From NCBI GenBank assembly GCA_963834945.1, contig CAWIDT010000006.1, forward strand, positions 62,001-126,000: a stretch of 64,000 nucleotides of DNA, read 5' to 3'. A program made the translations under genes and the position numbers. The DNA comes from R-RK-3 sp963834945. Its GTDB lineage: Bacteria > Pseudomonadota > Alphaproteobacteria > Rhizobiales > Rhodomicrobiaceae. This document shows, piece after piece, positions 25,943-35,151 of the stretch. Each line of letters starts with the position of its first letter. Position 1 is the first letter of the stretch. Under the pieces are notes generated by a model that saw only the letters and a list, made by a program, of their open reading frames with translations, was not told where the DNA came from and ran no database searches.

Positions 25943-26995
25943 CTATTTTAATCTCGGCTTCCCCTTGAATTGATTGGGGCCGGGAATAAGGCTGTCAATC
26001 GCGGCAAGTGTGCTGCCGTCATATTTTTCCGTCAATGTGAGGATCTGCTTTTCAATGCCGTCGGCGGCAGAGGAAAGCGCCCGGTCGTTGTTCAGCTTCA
26101 GGCCGGTGGAATGCGACAATTGCACGATCGCGGCCAGTTCGGGCACCCCCGGCGCGGCTTTGGCGGCGGCGGCCAGCTTGTCGCGCGCCCGGGCGGCGCG
26201 CTGCGCCATCTCGAATGCGTAGAGTTTTCTGGCGGTGGCCTTGCCGATTGCGCGCATTGCCGTCTCCAACTCCACCGCGACACCGACGACGTAAAGGATT
26301 CGGTTACGCTCAGCGCTGTCGGGATGGTTATCCTTGCCCTTGGAGTACCAGGTGTTGTGGCGGACCTCACCCTGCGACCAGGACACCAGCTCAAACGGGC
26401 TGCCCGCCGGATGACCGCCGACATTGACCAGAGCCTCCTCCGGCACGACGTGGCAGCCATAGCAGTTCTTTGCCAGCTGGTATATGGCGCGCGGGCGAAT
26501 CATGCCGGCTGCCTCGGCCTTCTTCCAGCGCTCAGCTGCTTCCGCCTTGGATTCGGTCTTTTCGGTTTTACCGCTGAATTCACTATGGATTTTGACAAAG
26601 TCCGCTCCGTTGCCATGGCAGGATTTGCAGGAAATACCGGCGACCGGCTCGGTCTTGTCGTCCTTGGTCACGACCGTAAAGTGGCAATTCAGGCAAAGGC
26701 TCTCCGACTTGATGCGCCGCACCTTCATCTTCGCGGCGATTTCATTGGCTTCCTTCTTGCGCGGCATGTCCTGGAAGGTTTTGAAATGATGGGTCAGCTT
26801 CCAGGCTTCGGTCTCCTCCTTGTGGCATTCGGCGCAGGCGTTGGGACCAATCGTCTTATGCGGCTCGGCGGCAATAACGCCGCTCGCCGCCAACACCAAT
26901 GCGAGCAGCGCAGCAACGGCACTCGCACCAGCGGACGCCACGAGCATGTGCCGGTCAACGTAAACATATCGGCCAATCAGCGCGCTAAAAACCAT
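25943..26995 (-). CDS. Periplasmic tetraheme cytochrome c (cytochrome c554-like)
   Basis: 350 residues with an N-terminal signal/anchor (about 17-43) and four CXXCH motifs at Cys54, 101, 123 and 178, in the spacing of cytochrome c554-family domains: NACAECHKEETEAW, SLCLNCHF, ISCKSCHGNGADFV and NCYGCHVVPEE. The C-terminal 150 residues are helical and heme-free. A downstream ATG at 26947 would give a more standard signal peptide. Second gene of the electron-transfer operon, 38 bases after the reductase. Confidence 0.88.
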   Translation of the reverse strand: MVFSALIGRYVYVDRHMLVASAGASAVAALLALVLAASGVIAAEPHKTIGPNACAECHKEETEAWKLTHHFKTFQDMPRKKEANEIAAKMKVRRIKSESLCLNCHFTVVTKDDKTEPVAGISCKSCHGNGADFVKIHSEFSGKTEKTESKAEAAERWKKAEAAGMIRPRAIYQLAKNCYGCHVVPEEALVNVGGHPAGSPFELVSWSQGEVRHNTWYSKGKDNHPDSAERNRILYVVGVAVELETAMRAIGKATARKLYAFEMAQRAARARDKLAAAAKAAPGVPELAAIVQLSHSTGLKLNNDRALSSAADGIEKQILTLTEKYDGSTLAAIDSLIPGPNQFKGKPRLK

Positions 26996-27033
26996 GACGA
27001 TGCTTGATACTCACTGTGAAATGATAATCGCCG

Positions 27034-28125
27034 TCAGCCGGCGGCCCTTACCTGGGATCGCTGCGGTCGCGGTAAGGCGAGCTGGCGTTTCTGACGGCTT
27101 CCTATGGCAATAAGTTGACGCGCCAACTCCGTCGGCAGCCAGTTCAGCGCGCGCGCCAGAACGCCCTCATCCTGTTCGTCCGAAGTCGGCATGAACGGAT
27201 CCGCATAGCACACGGTACCGGTGCGGGCCGCGATCTCCCTGATCGCGTCGACCATGGGCGGGGCGCCGCACGCATAAATGATATCGCTCGGATGCAGCCG
27301 CGGCAGAACGTCGGTCGGCCGCCCCAAGCGCACCGATCTCGACTTCGTTTGCGGCGTACTGCAAACCGGGATCACCCGAACATTGGGAAAGCGCGCCAGC
27401 AGGCCAAGCACCGGCACCATATAGAGGTCGTCGATCTTGCGCGCTCCGGCGACAACCATGATCTTGCGCTCAGGATTCTCGTGCAGGGCGGCCGAAGCAA
27501 TCGCCCAGATCGGAGCAAACCCCGTGCCGCTCGACACCAGGATCAGCCGCCGGTCCATATCCGGCCGGAAATAGGCTGAGCCAAACGGCCCGCTCAGCGT
27601 GACGCGGTGGCCCACCGCGATTCTTTTTCCGAGCGCCGAGGAGACGCGGCCATCTTCGATGCGGCGCACATGCAGCCAGACCGAGCCGCGCTCCGGGCCT
27701 TTTTGCACCGGATGCGTCAGGCTGTAGGGCCGGCCGGGATAGCCGCTGAAGCGGACCTTGGCATATTGGCCGGCCATGTAGGGAAAGGCACGATTCGCCT
27801 GAATTCCGACCTGGACCACATCAGGCGCGACGCGCCGTAAGGCGGTTACGGTGCCTTCGACCAGCCGCATGTCCGGCGCCTGGCCAAGCTCGACGACGGC
27901 ATCCCCGATCAGCCGGCTTTGGCAGGCATGGATGATGCCCGGCTCCGCGCCTTCGCCGCCATGCACCCGTCCCGAAACCAGCCGCACGCAGCATTTGCCG
28001 CAATGGCCTGCCCGGCAATCGTAGGGCATGTCGATGCCGCCCTTGATCGCCGCGTCGAGCAGAAGATCGCCGCGACGGCCGGAGAAAGTCCTGTCGTTAA
28101 GTGTGATTGTATGGCTCTTTGCCAT
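27034..28125 (-). CDS. NAD(P)H oxidoreductase: 2Fe-2S ferredoxin + FAD + NAD(P) domains
   Basis: 363-residue cytoplasmic electron-transfer flavoprotein, similar to phenol-hydroxylase/CDP-glucoseen-type reductases. The N-terminal plant-type 2Fe-2S domain has Cys37, Cys42, Cys45 and Cys68 (CRAGHCGKC then HAC). Next come the FAD motif GRPYSLTHPV and the pyridine-nucleotide motif LVSSGTGFAPIWAI with CGAPPMVDA. The last 60 residues are a basic extension. It heads the cytochrome operon, so its partner is probably the membrane b-type cytochrome, not an oxygenase; none is encoded nearby. Confidence 0.87.
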   Translation of the reverse strand: MAKSHTITLNDRTFSGRRGDLLLDAAIKGGIDMPYDCRAGHCGKCCVRLVSGRVHGGEGAEPGIIHACQSRLIGDAVVELGQAPDMRLVEGTVTALRRVAPDVVQVGIQANRAFPYMAGQYAKVRFSGYPGRPYSLTHPVQKGPERGSVWLHVRRIEDGRVSSALGKRIAVGHRVTLSGPFGSAYFRPDMDRRLILVSSGTGFAPIWAIASAALHENPERKIMVVAGARKIDDLYMVPVLGLLARFPNVRVIPVCSTPQTKSRSVRLGRPTDVLPRLHPSDIIYACGAPPMVDAIREIAARTGTVCYADPFMPTSDEQDEGVLARALNWLPTELARQLIAIGSRQKRQLALPRPQRSQVRAAG

Positions 28126-28568
28126 TCTGTCCCCCAGGGCCGCCCATTCACCAGTCTATCACCGGCAGAGCGCCGGTCCAGAATTCGCCGCAATTGCGGC
28201 CATGTGGCTCTTGGGAAGAGCCTCGTTCGATCCGAATCGTGCCGGGCCCCGCTCGTGATACTCGTGATTTTAAGCCATCGTGCACTGGCTTCGCCATTCC
28301 TTCAATTTCGTTACTGTGCGCTTCGATGTGTCTGAACAGATTGATAAAATGCGCCCTACTTCTGCGCCTCGCTCCGACCGCCCATTTCGCGCCGCCGCAG
28401 CTTGCTGCCCAATTTCGATGTATTCTTTTTTCTTGGTCGGACCATGACCTTCCGATGTCGGGACGGTGGCAAACGGCTCTCTTTCTCGCCGGACGGGCCC
28501 TCGCTACGGCCGATCACCGCCTCTTATAGCGTGGGTAGAAAATCTTATGCCGCCGATGAGAAGCATAG
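28126..28568. other. 443-base intergenic region upstream of the cytochrome operon
   Basis: Upstream of the reductase gene (minus strand) and downstream of tRNA-Cys. It must contain the promoter of the cytochrome operon, but I see no convincing -35/-10 pair, FNR or other operator. The plus-strand open frames here run into the tRNA and have no family features. Confidence 0.5.
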
Positions 28569-28642
28569 TGGAGGCGACGCCCGGAATCGAACCGGGATAG
28601 ACGGCTTTGCAGGCCGCTGCGTAACCATTCCGCCACGTCGCC
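28569..28642 (-). tRNA. tRNA-Cys (GCA anticodon)
   Basis: 74 bases including an encoded CCA at 28569-28571. The 7-bp acceptor stem GGCGACG pairs with CGTCGCC, the discriminator is U, the anticodon loop reads CTGCAAA with anticodon GCA, and the T arm is CCCGGTTCGATTCCGGG. Short variable loop and short D arm, as usual for tRNA-Cys. Confidence 0.95.
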
Positions 28643-28787
28643 GCAGGCAGTGATTTCGCGCATCGCGCATCATGCCGGCTGGCTAGCTTTGTACCGCAGC
28701 ATGACGGTTGCGGGCAAGGACGTTTCACGGCCCGCCCCGAGCCGTTATGCATCGTTCAGGCGATGTCCCCGCAACGATGCTCCCGCC

Positions 28788-29528
28788 TTACACCAGCCCT
28801 GCGGATTTCAAGCTGATATGTCCGTCGCGCCCGACGATCAGATGATCATGCACGGCGATATCAAGCTTTTCGCAAGCCGCCATGATCTCTTTGGTCATAT
28901 CGATATCGGCGCGCGACGGGGTCGGATCGCCCGATGGGTGATTGTGCACGAGCACGATGGCGGAGGCCGATAGCTGCAGCGCGCGCTTCACCACCTCGCG
29001 CACATAGACGGGCGTGTGATCGACGGTGCCGTGGCCCTGCACTTCGTCGACGAGCAGCCGGTTGCGCTTGTCGAGAAACAGGACGCGGAACTGTTCGCGC
29101 GTCTCGAAGCCCATGGCGGCGCGGCAATATTGCACGACCTTGTCCCAGGAGCCGAGCAACGGACGTTTCAGCACTTCGCCTTGCATGACGCGAAGCGCGG
29201 CGGCACGCACGAGGCGGATCTCGGTGATGGCGGCTGCGCCAAGGCCGGCCACTTCCGCCAGCCTCTCCTCGCTGGCGTTGATGGCTTCGGCGAAGCCGCC
29301 AAATTTGGCGATCATGGCCTTCGCCAGCGGCTTGATATCGCGCCGTGGGATGGCGCGGAACAGGATCAGCTCCATCAGCTCATAATCGGGGAGCGCCTCG
29401 GCGCCGCCCTGGCGGAAGCGCTGCCGCAAGCGTTCCCGGTGACCGAACTGGTGCGGGATCGCTATGTCGTGGACCGATGCTTCCTTGAATGCCGCCATTC
29501 TGTCGAAACCCAAACGCATAAAACACAA
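28788..29528 (-). CDS. radC: RadC / JAB-domain protein
   Basis: 246 residues: an N-terminal helix-hairpin-helix region (HRERLRQRF, LPDYELMELILF, LAEVAGLGAAAITEIRLV) and a C-terminal JAB/MPN metalloprotease-like domain with the zinc motif VLVHNHPSGDPTPSRADIDMT and HDHLIVG. The family is annotated as DNA repair protein RadC, but the biochemical role is unclear. It lies after map in the same direction with a 33-base gap, as in many Rhizobiales. Confidence 0.93.
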   Translation of the reverse strand: MCFMRLGFDRMAAFKEASVHDIAIPHQFGHRERLRQRFRQGGAEALPDYELMELILFRAIPRRDIKPLAKAMIAKFGGFAEAINASEERLAEVAGLGAAAITEIRLVRAAALRVMQGEVLKRPLLGSWDKVVQYCRAAMGFETREQFRVLFLDKRNRLLVDEVQGHGTVDHTPVYVREVVKRALQLSASAIVLVHNHPSGDPTPSRADIDMTKEIMAACEKLDIAVHDHLIVGRDGHISLKSAGLV

Positions 29529-29561
29529 GGCCGAACCGTCGCGGCGGCGCCGCGCTTTGGC

Positions 29562-30395
29562 TTATTGGCGCATTACCGCGCCGATATAGGGCGGCTTGTG
29601 CCAGCCGCGCGGCGAATAGGTAAAGACCTCGCAGCCGGTCTCGGTCACACCGACGCTGTGCTCGAACTGAGCGGATAGCGAGCGGTCGCGCGTCACGGCC
29701 GTCCAGCCGTCGGAGAGCATCTTCACATGCGGCTTGCCCAGATTGATCATCGGCTCGACCGTGAAGATCATGCCCGGCTCCAGCGTTGGGCCTTCGCCGT
29801 GCTCGCCATAATGCAGGATGTTCGGCCGGTCATGGAACACCAGCCCCAGCCCGTGGCCGCAGAAATCGCGCACCACGCTGCAACGCTCCGCCTCGGCATA
29901 AAACTGGATCGCCGCGCCGATGTCGCCGACCGTATGTCCGGGCCTGACCGCCGCGATCCCCCGCATCATCGCCTCATATGTCACCTCGATGAGCCGCTCC
30001 GCCTTCCGCGAGATTTCGCCCACCGGATACATGCGGCTCGAATCGCCATGCCAGCCGTCGAGGATTAAGGTGATGTCGATGTTGAGCACGTCACCCTCGC
30101 GCAGCGGCCTTGGCCCCGGAATGCCGTGACAAACCACATGGTTGAGCGAGGTGCAGATGGCCTTGGTATAGCCGCGATAATTCAGCGGCGCGGGCACCGC
30201 GCCATGTCCGAGGGCAAAGTCCAGCACCACATCATCGAGCCGTTCGGTGGACACGCCCGGCCGCACATATTCGGTGATCACGTCCAGGGCCTCGGCGGCA
30301 AGCCGGCCGGCGCGCCGCATGCCGGCGAAGGCTTCGGGGCCATGAATTTTGATCTTGCTCGCCGATGGCGGCGTGGGTCTTTCGATGAACGTCAT
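29562..30395 (-). CDS. map: Methionine aminopeptidase, type I
   Basis: Removes the initiator Met from new proteins. 277 residues, with the metal/active-site residues in LNHVVCHGIPGPRPL (His), NIDITLILDGWHGDSSRM (two Asp), DFCGHGLGLVFHD (His), FTVEPMI (Glu) and AQFEHSVGVTETG (Glu). No N-terminal zinc extension, so type Ia. It precedes radC. Confidence 0.95.
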   Translation of the reverse strand: MTFIERPTPPSASKIKIHGPEAFAGMRRAGRLAAEALDVITEYVRPGVSTERLDDVVLDFALGHGAVPAPLNYRGYTKAICTSLNHVVCHGIPGPRPLREGDVLNIDITLILDGWHGDSSRMYPVGEISRKAERLIEVTYEAMMRGIAAVRPGHTVGDIGAAIQFYAEAERCSVVRDFCGHGLGLVFHDRPNILHYGEHGEGPTLEPGMIFTVEPMINLGKPHVKMLSDGWTAVTRDRSLSAQFEHSVGVTETGCEVFTYSPRGWHKPPYIGAVMRQ

Positions 30396-30606
30396 TCAAG
30401 CCTTCAGCGTTGCGCGTCCTCTGCCGGTTCGGCTGGCGAGGATCAGCTCATTTGTGCCTTCAGGATGCAGACATTTAGATGGTCTTGCCAAGCCGTTCTT
30501 TGAAGTGCAGGTAATCTTACGCTATTCCGTACCGGCGGCAGCGCCACGCGCCCGCGGCCAATCCGCGGTGGATTTCACGCCGCCCAACACCCATAATGAC
30601 CTGATC

Positions 30607-31857
30607 ATGCTCCAGTCTTCGGCCCAGAAGCCGCCCGTCCCGATCCAGCTGTCTTTCATCGAATTCGTCGGCGTTATCGCGCTAATGATGTCGCTGACCG
30701 CTTTCGCGGTCGACGTCATGCTGCCCGCGCTGCCCCAGATCGGCCAGGCGCTCGATCTCGCCGGGGCGAACGACCGCCAGCTTATCATCACCTTCTATCT
30801 GGTGGGATTTGCGATCGGGCAGCTTTTTTTCGGTCCGCTGTCCGACCGATTTGGCCGCAAAAAGCCGCTTTATGCCGGGCTGGCGATCTTTGCGGTGGGC
30901 TCGGTCCTGGCGGCTTTTTCCACCAGCTCTGCGATGCTGTTCGCGGCCAGGGCGCTGCAGGGCGTGGGCGCGGCGGCGCCGCGCGTCATCGCCATCGCCA
31001 TCGTGCGCGACCGCTTCGCAGGCCGGAGCATGGCGCGGGTCATGTCTTTCGTGATCATGACATTTATCGTGATACCGATCATTGCGCCGACCGTCGGGCA
31101 AGGCATCATGGCGGTCGCGAGCTGGCGGTGGCTGTTTCTTGTTCTGCTCGCGGCATCGCTGGTCACGCTGACCTGGTCGTGGCTGCGGCTTTCGGAGACG
31201 CGGGCGGCGGGTGACAGCCTGCCGCTGTCGGCGGCGCGCATAGGCGGGGCGGTGCGGCTTCTGGCGACGACACGCCAGACGGCGGGCTACGCCATAGCCT
31301 TCGGGTTCTTTTTCGGCGTGCTGATGAGCTATGTCGGCAGCGCGGAACAGATCTTCACCGACGTTTACGGACTGGGCGAGAATTTCCCGCTCGCCTTTGG
31401 AGCGGTCGCCTCGGCAATGATCCTGGCGTCATTCGTCAATTCGCGGCTGGTCGAGCGCGTCGGGATGCGGCGCGTTTCGCATATCTCGCTCATGGCATTC
31501 GTCGCGGCGTGCGGCCTGATGGCGGCGTTCGGCTATCCGGAGAAACCGCCGCTCATCGTCTTTTGCCTGTTCATGGCGGTGGCGTTCTTCTGTTTCGGCC
31601 TGATCGGGCCGAATTTCAACGCCATGGCCATGGAGCCGGTCGGCCACATCGCGGGCACCGCGTCCTCGTTCATCGGGTTTTACACCACGGCGGCGGGGGC
31701 GACGTTCGGCTGGCTGATCGGCCAATCCTTCGATGGAACGGTCCGGCCGTTGACGGTCGGCTTTACGCTGCTGGCGGTGGCCGCGCTCGTGACGGTGCTG
31801 ATCACCGAGCGCGGCAAGCTGGCGCGGCCGCAGAATGCACCGCCGGGCGCGACGTAA
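30607..31857 (+). CDS. MFS drug-resistance transporter (Bcr/CflA family)
   Basis: 416-residue proton-coupled exporter with 12 predicted helices. Landmarks: FAVDVMLPALPQIGQAL in helix 1 (Bcr/CflA signature), the loop 2-3 motif GPLSDRFGRKKPLYAGL, and ARALQGVGAAAPRVIAIAIVRD (antiporter motif C region). The ATG at 30607 gives the family start; the longer frame from 30349 lies in the map promoter region. Substrate unknown. Confidence 0.9.
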   Translation: MLQSSAQKPPVPIQLSFIEFVGVIALMMSLTAFAVDVMLPALPQIGQALDLAGANDRQLIITFYLVGFAIGQLFFGPLSDRFGRKKPLYAGLAIFAVGSVLAAFSTSSAMLFAARALQGVGAAAPRVIAIAIVRDRFAGRSMARVMSFVIMTFIVIPIIAPTVGQGIMAVASWRWLFLVLLAASLVTLTWSWLRLSETRAAGDSLPLSAARIGGAVRLLATTRQTAGYAIAFGFFFGVLMSYVGSAEQIFTDVYGLGENFPLAFGAVASAMILASFVNSRLVERVGMRRVSHISLMAFVAACGLMAAFGYPEKPPLIVFCLFMAVAFFCFGLIGPNFNAMAMEPVGHIAGTASSFIGFYTTAAGATFGWLIGQSFDGTVRPLTVGFTLLAVAALVTVLITERGKLARPQNAPPGAT

Positions 31858-31877
31858 CGCAGGGTGGGTAGGCGGTC

Positions 31878-32228
31878 ATGACGATGGCTGACGCAGAGTT
31901 TTGGGATCTGGAACGCGGATTTTGGCTACAAGGCGAGCCGCATTTCAGAGCGCATATGGCGCAGGGCTGCATCATGGCCTTTCCCGAGCCGGTCGGTGCG
32001 CTGACCGGAAGCGCGATCGTTGAGAGCCTCCAATCCGTGCCGCGCTGGAAAACGGTGGATTTCGGCAAAACGATCCTGTCGCGCATCGGCAGGCACGGCG
32101 TGGTGCTTGCCTATAGGGCTCATGCTATCCGAGACGGGGGGCCGCCTTATCGGGCGCTTTGCTCATCGACTTACATCGACACGGACGCAGGGTGGCGCCT
32201 CGTGCAGCATCAGCACACACCTATTTAA
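31878..32228 (+). CDS. SnoaL/DUF4440-like small protein
   Basis: 116 residues with an NTF2-like (cystatin-roll) pattern: FWDLERGFWLQGEPHFRAHM at the N-terminus, WKTVDFGKTILSRIGRHGVVLAYRA, and a final LCSSTYIDTDAGWRLVQHQHTP. These are small binding or isomerase folds without a fixed reaction. It starts 21 bases after the MFS gene, so is probably co-transcribed. Confidence 0.8.
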   Translation: MTMADAEFWDLERGFWLQGEPHFRAHMAQGCIMAFPEPVGALTGSAIVESLQSVPRWKTVDFGKTILSRIGRHGVVLAYRAHAIRDGGPPYRALCSSTYIDTDAGWRLVQHQHTPI

Positions 32229-32244
32229 CCGCTGCTCTGGCGAG

Positions 32245-33201
32245 CTATGATGAAGACTCGCTGAGTTCGCCCGCGGGCGCAGCGGCAAGGCGGTTGCCGA
32301 AATACAGCACATCCTTATCGCGGGAGCTGTCGTCGTCATACATGGCGATCAGCTCTTCCGGCAGATGCGACAGATCGCTGGCCCTCAGATAATCGCGCAT
32401 CGTCGTTCCGGTGCTGCGCGAATCGATATTGCCGGCGCCAAGGCGTTCGCGAACGTCTTCGGCATGCACCGTGCGGAAATCGATGCTGTAGCGGGCAAGC
32501 CCTGCCGTGTTCGGAACCGTCTCGTGCAATTGGGCGCCGGAGAACAGGATGATGCCGCCCGGCGGCGGAAGGTAGCGGACCGTGATCGGCTGAAGCTGCT
32601 GCTGCGGCTTTGGCTGCTCGCGTGTGTCCTGCTTGACGTGCTGCGCGGCCGTGGCGCGGTTTTTGGTGTTCCACTCGTAATAATTATAGATCTCGGAATT
32701 ATTCGCGACCGGTTCGCTGAAATAGCCGGGATAGAAACCCATGGCGTTGTCGGCCTCGATCGGATAGGCCGGAATCCACCAGTTGAGCTGGCACATCGGC
32801 GCCGAATACCAGGTGTCGCGATGCGGGTGGAACGCATAGGCAATGCCCGAGGACAAGAAATCGGATGGATAGGCCGATCTCAGCCGCGGAACATCGAAAT
32901 ACAGCTTTTCGAGGTCGACGCCGCGCTCCTTCATGATCTGCGGGATGATGGTCTTGCAGTCCGGGTGGTGAATGAACTTCGGCTTCAGGTCACCCAGTAT
33001 CGCGGCGACGGCTTCCGGCGTCATGTGGCGATGAATAAGTCTGGGATCGTGCGGCGCGAACGCCTTCTCCAGCATGGTGCGGGCGACGTCAATCAGAGCC
33101 TCGGTGGCGGATGTCTTGGAAAATATGAAGACGTCGCCATTGTAAAGGGAACGGCGGCGAGCGGCGTCGCCCAACTCTGAGTCGAAATAAACAGCAGCCA
33201 T
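32245..33201 (-). CDS. 2-oxoglutarate/Fe(II)-dependent dioxygenase (phytanoyl-CoA dioxygenase-like)
   Basis: 318 residues. The iron-binding facial triad is visible: HxD in FHPHRDTWYSAP and a distal His in FSGAQLHETVPNTAG, followed by the 2-oxoglutarate-binding Arg in ARYSIDFRTV. Between them is a Gln-rich insert (KQDTREQPKPQQQLQP). The substrate is unknown; no biosynthetic partner genes lie alongside. Convergent with the NTF2-like gene. Confidence 0.75.
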   Translation of the reverse strand: MAAVYFDSELGDAARRRSLYNGDVFIFSKTSATEALIDVARTMLEKAFAPHDPRLIHRHMTPEAVAAILGDLKPKFIHHPDCKTIIPQIMKERGVDLEKLYFDVPRLRSAYPSDFLSSGIAYAFHPHRDTWYSAPMCQLNWWIPAYPIEADNAMGFYPGYFSEPVANNSEIYNYYEWNTKNRATAAQHVKQDTREQPKPQQQLQPITVRYLPPPGGIILFSGAQLHETVPNTAGLARYSIDFRTVHAEDVRERLGAGNIDSRSTGTTMRDYLRASDLSHLPEELIAMYDDDSSRDKDVLYFGNRLAAAPAGELSESSS

Positions 33202-33556
33202 TCACGATGCTCCAAGGACCATGCCTACAATTGCGTGTACCCGAATGGAATATCACGATCTGGTTGTGGCAGCACTGCGGACGCCCACTTACGGTAAACT
33301 ACGGATGTGTGGTCGGTGCAATTGCCCGGTTGACGGCGCGGCGCCGTGCGGCGTAAACATGGAGCCAATCTGCATAGCGTCGCTATCAGCTAGCCTTGCA
33401 CATGGCTTGACGGCAAGCCGGGAGGCAAGGGACGCAACATCCGCCAGCGATTTTCGCCCGCGGATGCGTTTTTGTTTGGAATAAGGGATCGGGTCATTGC
33501 CTCGGCGCGCCGCACTTCATAGTTCTGTTGGCAAATGATCCACAACCCAGGCTTAT
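33202..33556. other. 355-base intergenic region between the dioxygenase and ffh
   Basis: Divergent promoter region for the dioxygenase gene (minus) and the ffh operon (plus). Contains a G/C-rich near-palindrome around 33333-33352 (GACGGCGCGGCGCCGTGC). No coding signal in either strand that I would support. Confidence 0.45.
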
Positions 33557-35080
33557 ATGATGTTTGATACACTATCGGAACGCCTTTCCGGCATTCTCGA
33601 CAAGCTCACCGGGCGCGGCGCCTTATCCGAAAGCGACGTGGCAACCGCGATGCGCGAGGTGCGCCGCGCGCTGATCGAGGCCGATGTGGCGCTCGACGTG
33701 GTGCGCTCGTTCATCGACCGGGTGCGCGCCAAAGCCGTCGGCCATGAGCTGGTGAAGACGGTCACGCCCGGCCAGATGGTCGTCAAGATCGTGCATGACG
33801 AGCTGGTCGAGACGCTCGGCCGCGAGGCCGAACCGATTGACCTCAACGCGCCGTCGCCCTTCGCCATCATGATGGTGGGCCTGCAAGGCTCCGGCAAGAC
33901 GACGACCACCGCCAAGCTCGCCAAGCGGCTGACGGATCGCGACAGGAAGCGCGTGCTGATGGCCTCGCTCGACACGCGCCGGCCGGCCGCGCAGGAGCAG
34001 CTCAAAATCCTCGGTGAGCAGACCGGCGTCGACACGCTGCCGATCGTCGCCGGCCAGACGCCGCCGCAAATCGCGCGCCGGGCGATGGAGGCCGGGCGTC
34101 TGGGCGGCTATGACGTGGTGATGCTCGACACCGCCGGCCGCACGCATATCGACGAAGCGCTGATGGCGGAGATGGTCGATATCCGCGACACCGCCCGCCC
34201 GCACGAGACGCTGCTCGTGGCCGACGCGCTCACCGGCCAGGACGCAGTGAACCTAGCGCGAACCTTCGACGAACGAATTGGCGTTTCCGGTATTGTTCTC
34301 ACCCGCATCGACGGTGACGGACGCGGCGGCGCCGCCCTCTCCATGCGCGCGGTGACGGGCAAGCCGATCAAGCTGCTCGGTACAGGCGAAAAGCTCGACG
34401 GGCTGGAGGATTTCCACCCGGAGCGGGTCGCGGGCCGCATTCTCGGCATGGGCGACGTGGTGAGCCTCGTCGAACGGGCCGCCGCGACGATCGACGCCGA
34501 GAAGGCGCAAAAAGTCGCCGCCAAGATGCAGAAGGGCGAGTTCGACCTGCAGGACCTTGCCGATCAACTCGGGCAGATGCAGAAGCTGGGCGGCATGTCC
34601 TCGATCCTCGGCATGCTCCCCGGCATCGGCAAGATGAAGAAGCAACTGGATGGCGCCAATCTTAACGACAGCATGTTCAAGCAGCAGACAGCGATCATCT
34701 CCTCGATGACGCCGAAGGAGCGCCGGCACCCGAAGATTTTGGCGGCATCGCGCAAGCGGAGGATCGCCGCCGGCAGCGGCACCAGCGTGCAAGAGATCAA
34801 CAAGCTGCTGAAGATGCACCGCCAGATGGCCGACATGATGAAGTCCGTGTCGCGCGGCAAGGGCGGGCTGGCCAAGATGTTCGGCATGGGCGGCGGCATG
34901 CCCGAGGTGACGCCCGAAATGCTGGAGGCGGTCAAGTCAGGCAAAATGCCGGGCGGTATGCCGCCAGGGATGGGTGGATTGCCGAGCGGGATGCCCGGAT
35001 TGCCCGGCGGCATAGGCCTGCCGAGGGGATTTCCGGGAGGTTTTGGGGGGTTGCCGGGACTACCAGGGAAGAAAAAGTAA
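33557..35080 (+). CDS. ffh: Signal recognition particle protein Ffh (SRP54)
   Basis: GTPase that binds signal sequences of inner-membrane proteins with 4.5S RNA. N domain, then the G domain P-loop GLQGSGKTTTTAKLAKRL, DTRRPAAQEQLKIL, DTAGRTHIDEAL, and TRIDGDGRGGAALS; the C-terminal M domain is Met-rich (LGQMQKLGGMSSILGMLPG). The last 60 residues are Gly/Met/Pro-rich. Two ATGs are adjacent (33557, 33560); the second gives the common MFDxLSERL start. Starts the ffh-rpsP-rimM-trmD-rplS cluster. Confidence 0.96.
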   Translation: MMFDTLSERLSGILDKLTGRGALSESDVATAMREVRRALIEADVALDVVRSFIDRVRAKAVGHELVKTVTPGQMVVKIVHDELVETLGREAEPIDLNAPSPFAIMMVGLQGSGKTTTTAKLAKRLTDRDRKRVLMASLDTRRPAAQEQLKILGEQTGVDTLPIVAGQTPPQIARRAMEAGRLGGYDVVMLDTAGRTHIDEALMAEMVDIRDTARPHETLLVADALTGQDAVNLARTFDERIGVSGIVLTRIDGDGRGGAALSMRAVTGKPIKLLGTGEKLDGLEDFHPERVAGRILGMGDVVSLVERAAATIDAEKAQKVAAKMQKGEFDLQDLADQLGQMQKLGGMSSILGMLPGIGKMKKQLDGANLNDSMFKQQTAIISSMTPKERRHPKILAASRKRRIAAGSGTSVQEINKLLKMHRQMADMMKSVSRGKGGLAKMFGMGGGMPEVTPEMLEAVKSGKMPGGMPPGMGGLPSGMPGLPGGIGLPRGFPGGFGGLPGLPGKKK

Positions 35081-35151
35081 TGGAATGGTACTGCTTTGGC
35101 CGCTAGGCGGCGCGAAGTGGTGCACATCGCATAGGTAGTGGTGCGAGAGCA

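Noticed and set aside
28107..28529. Plus-strand open frames in the gap between the reductase and tRNA-Cys
   Set aside because: No family pattern, Arg/Pro/Ser-rich, and related frames run through the tRNA gene.
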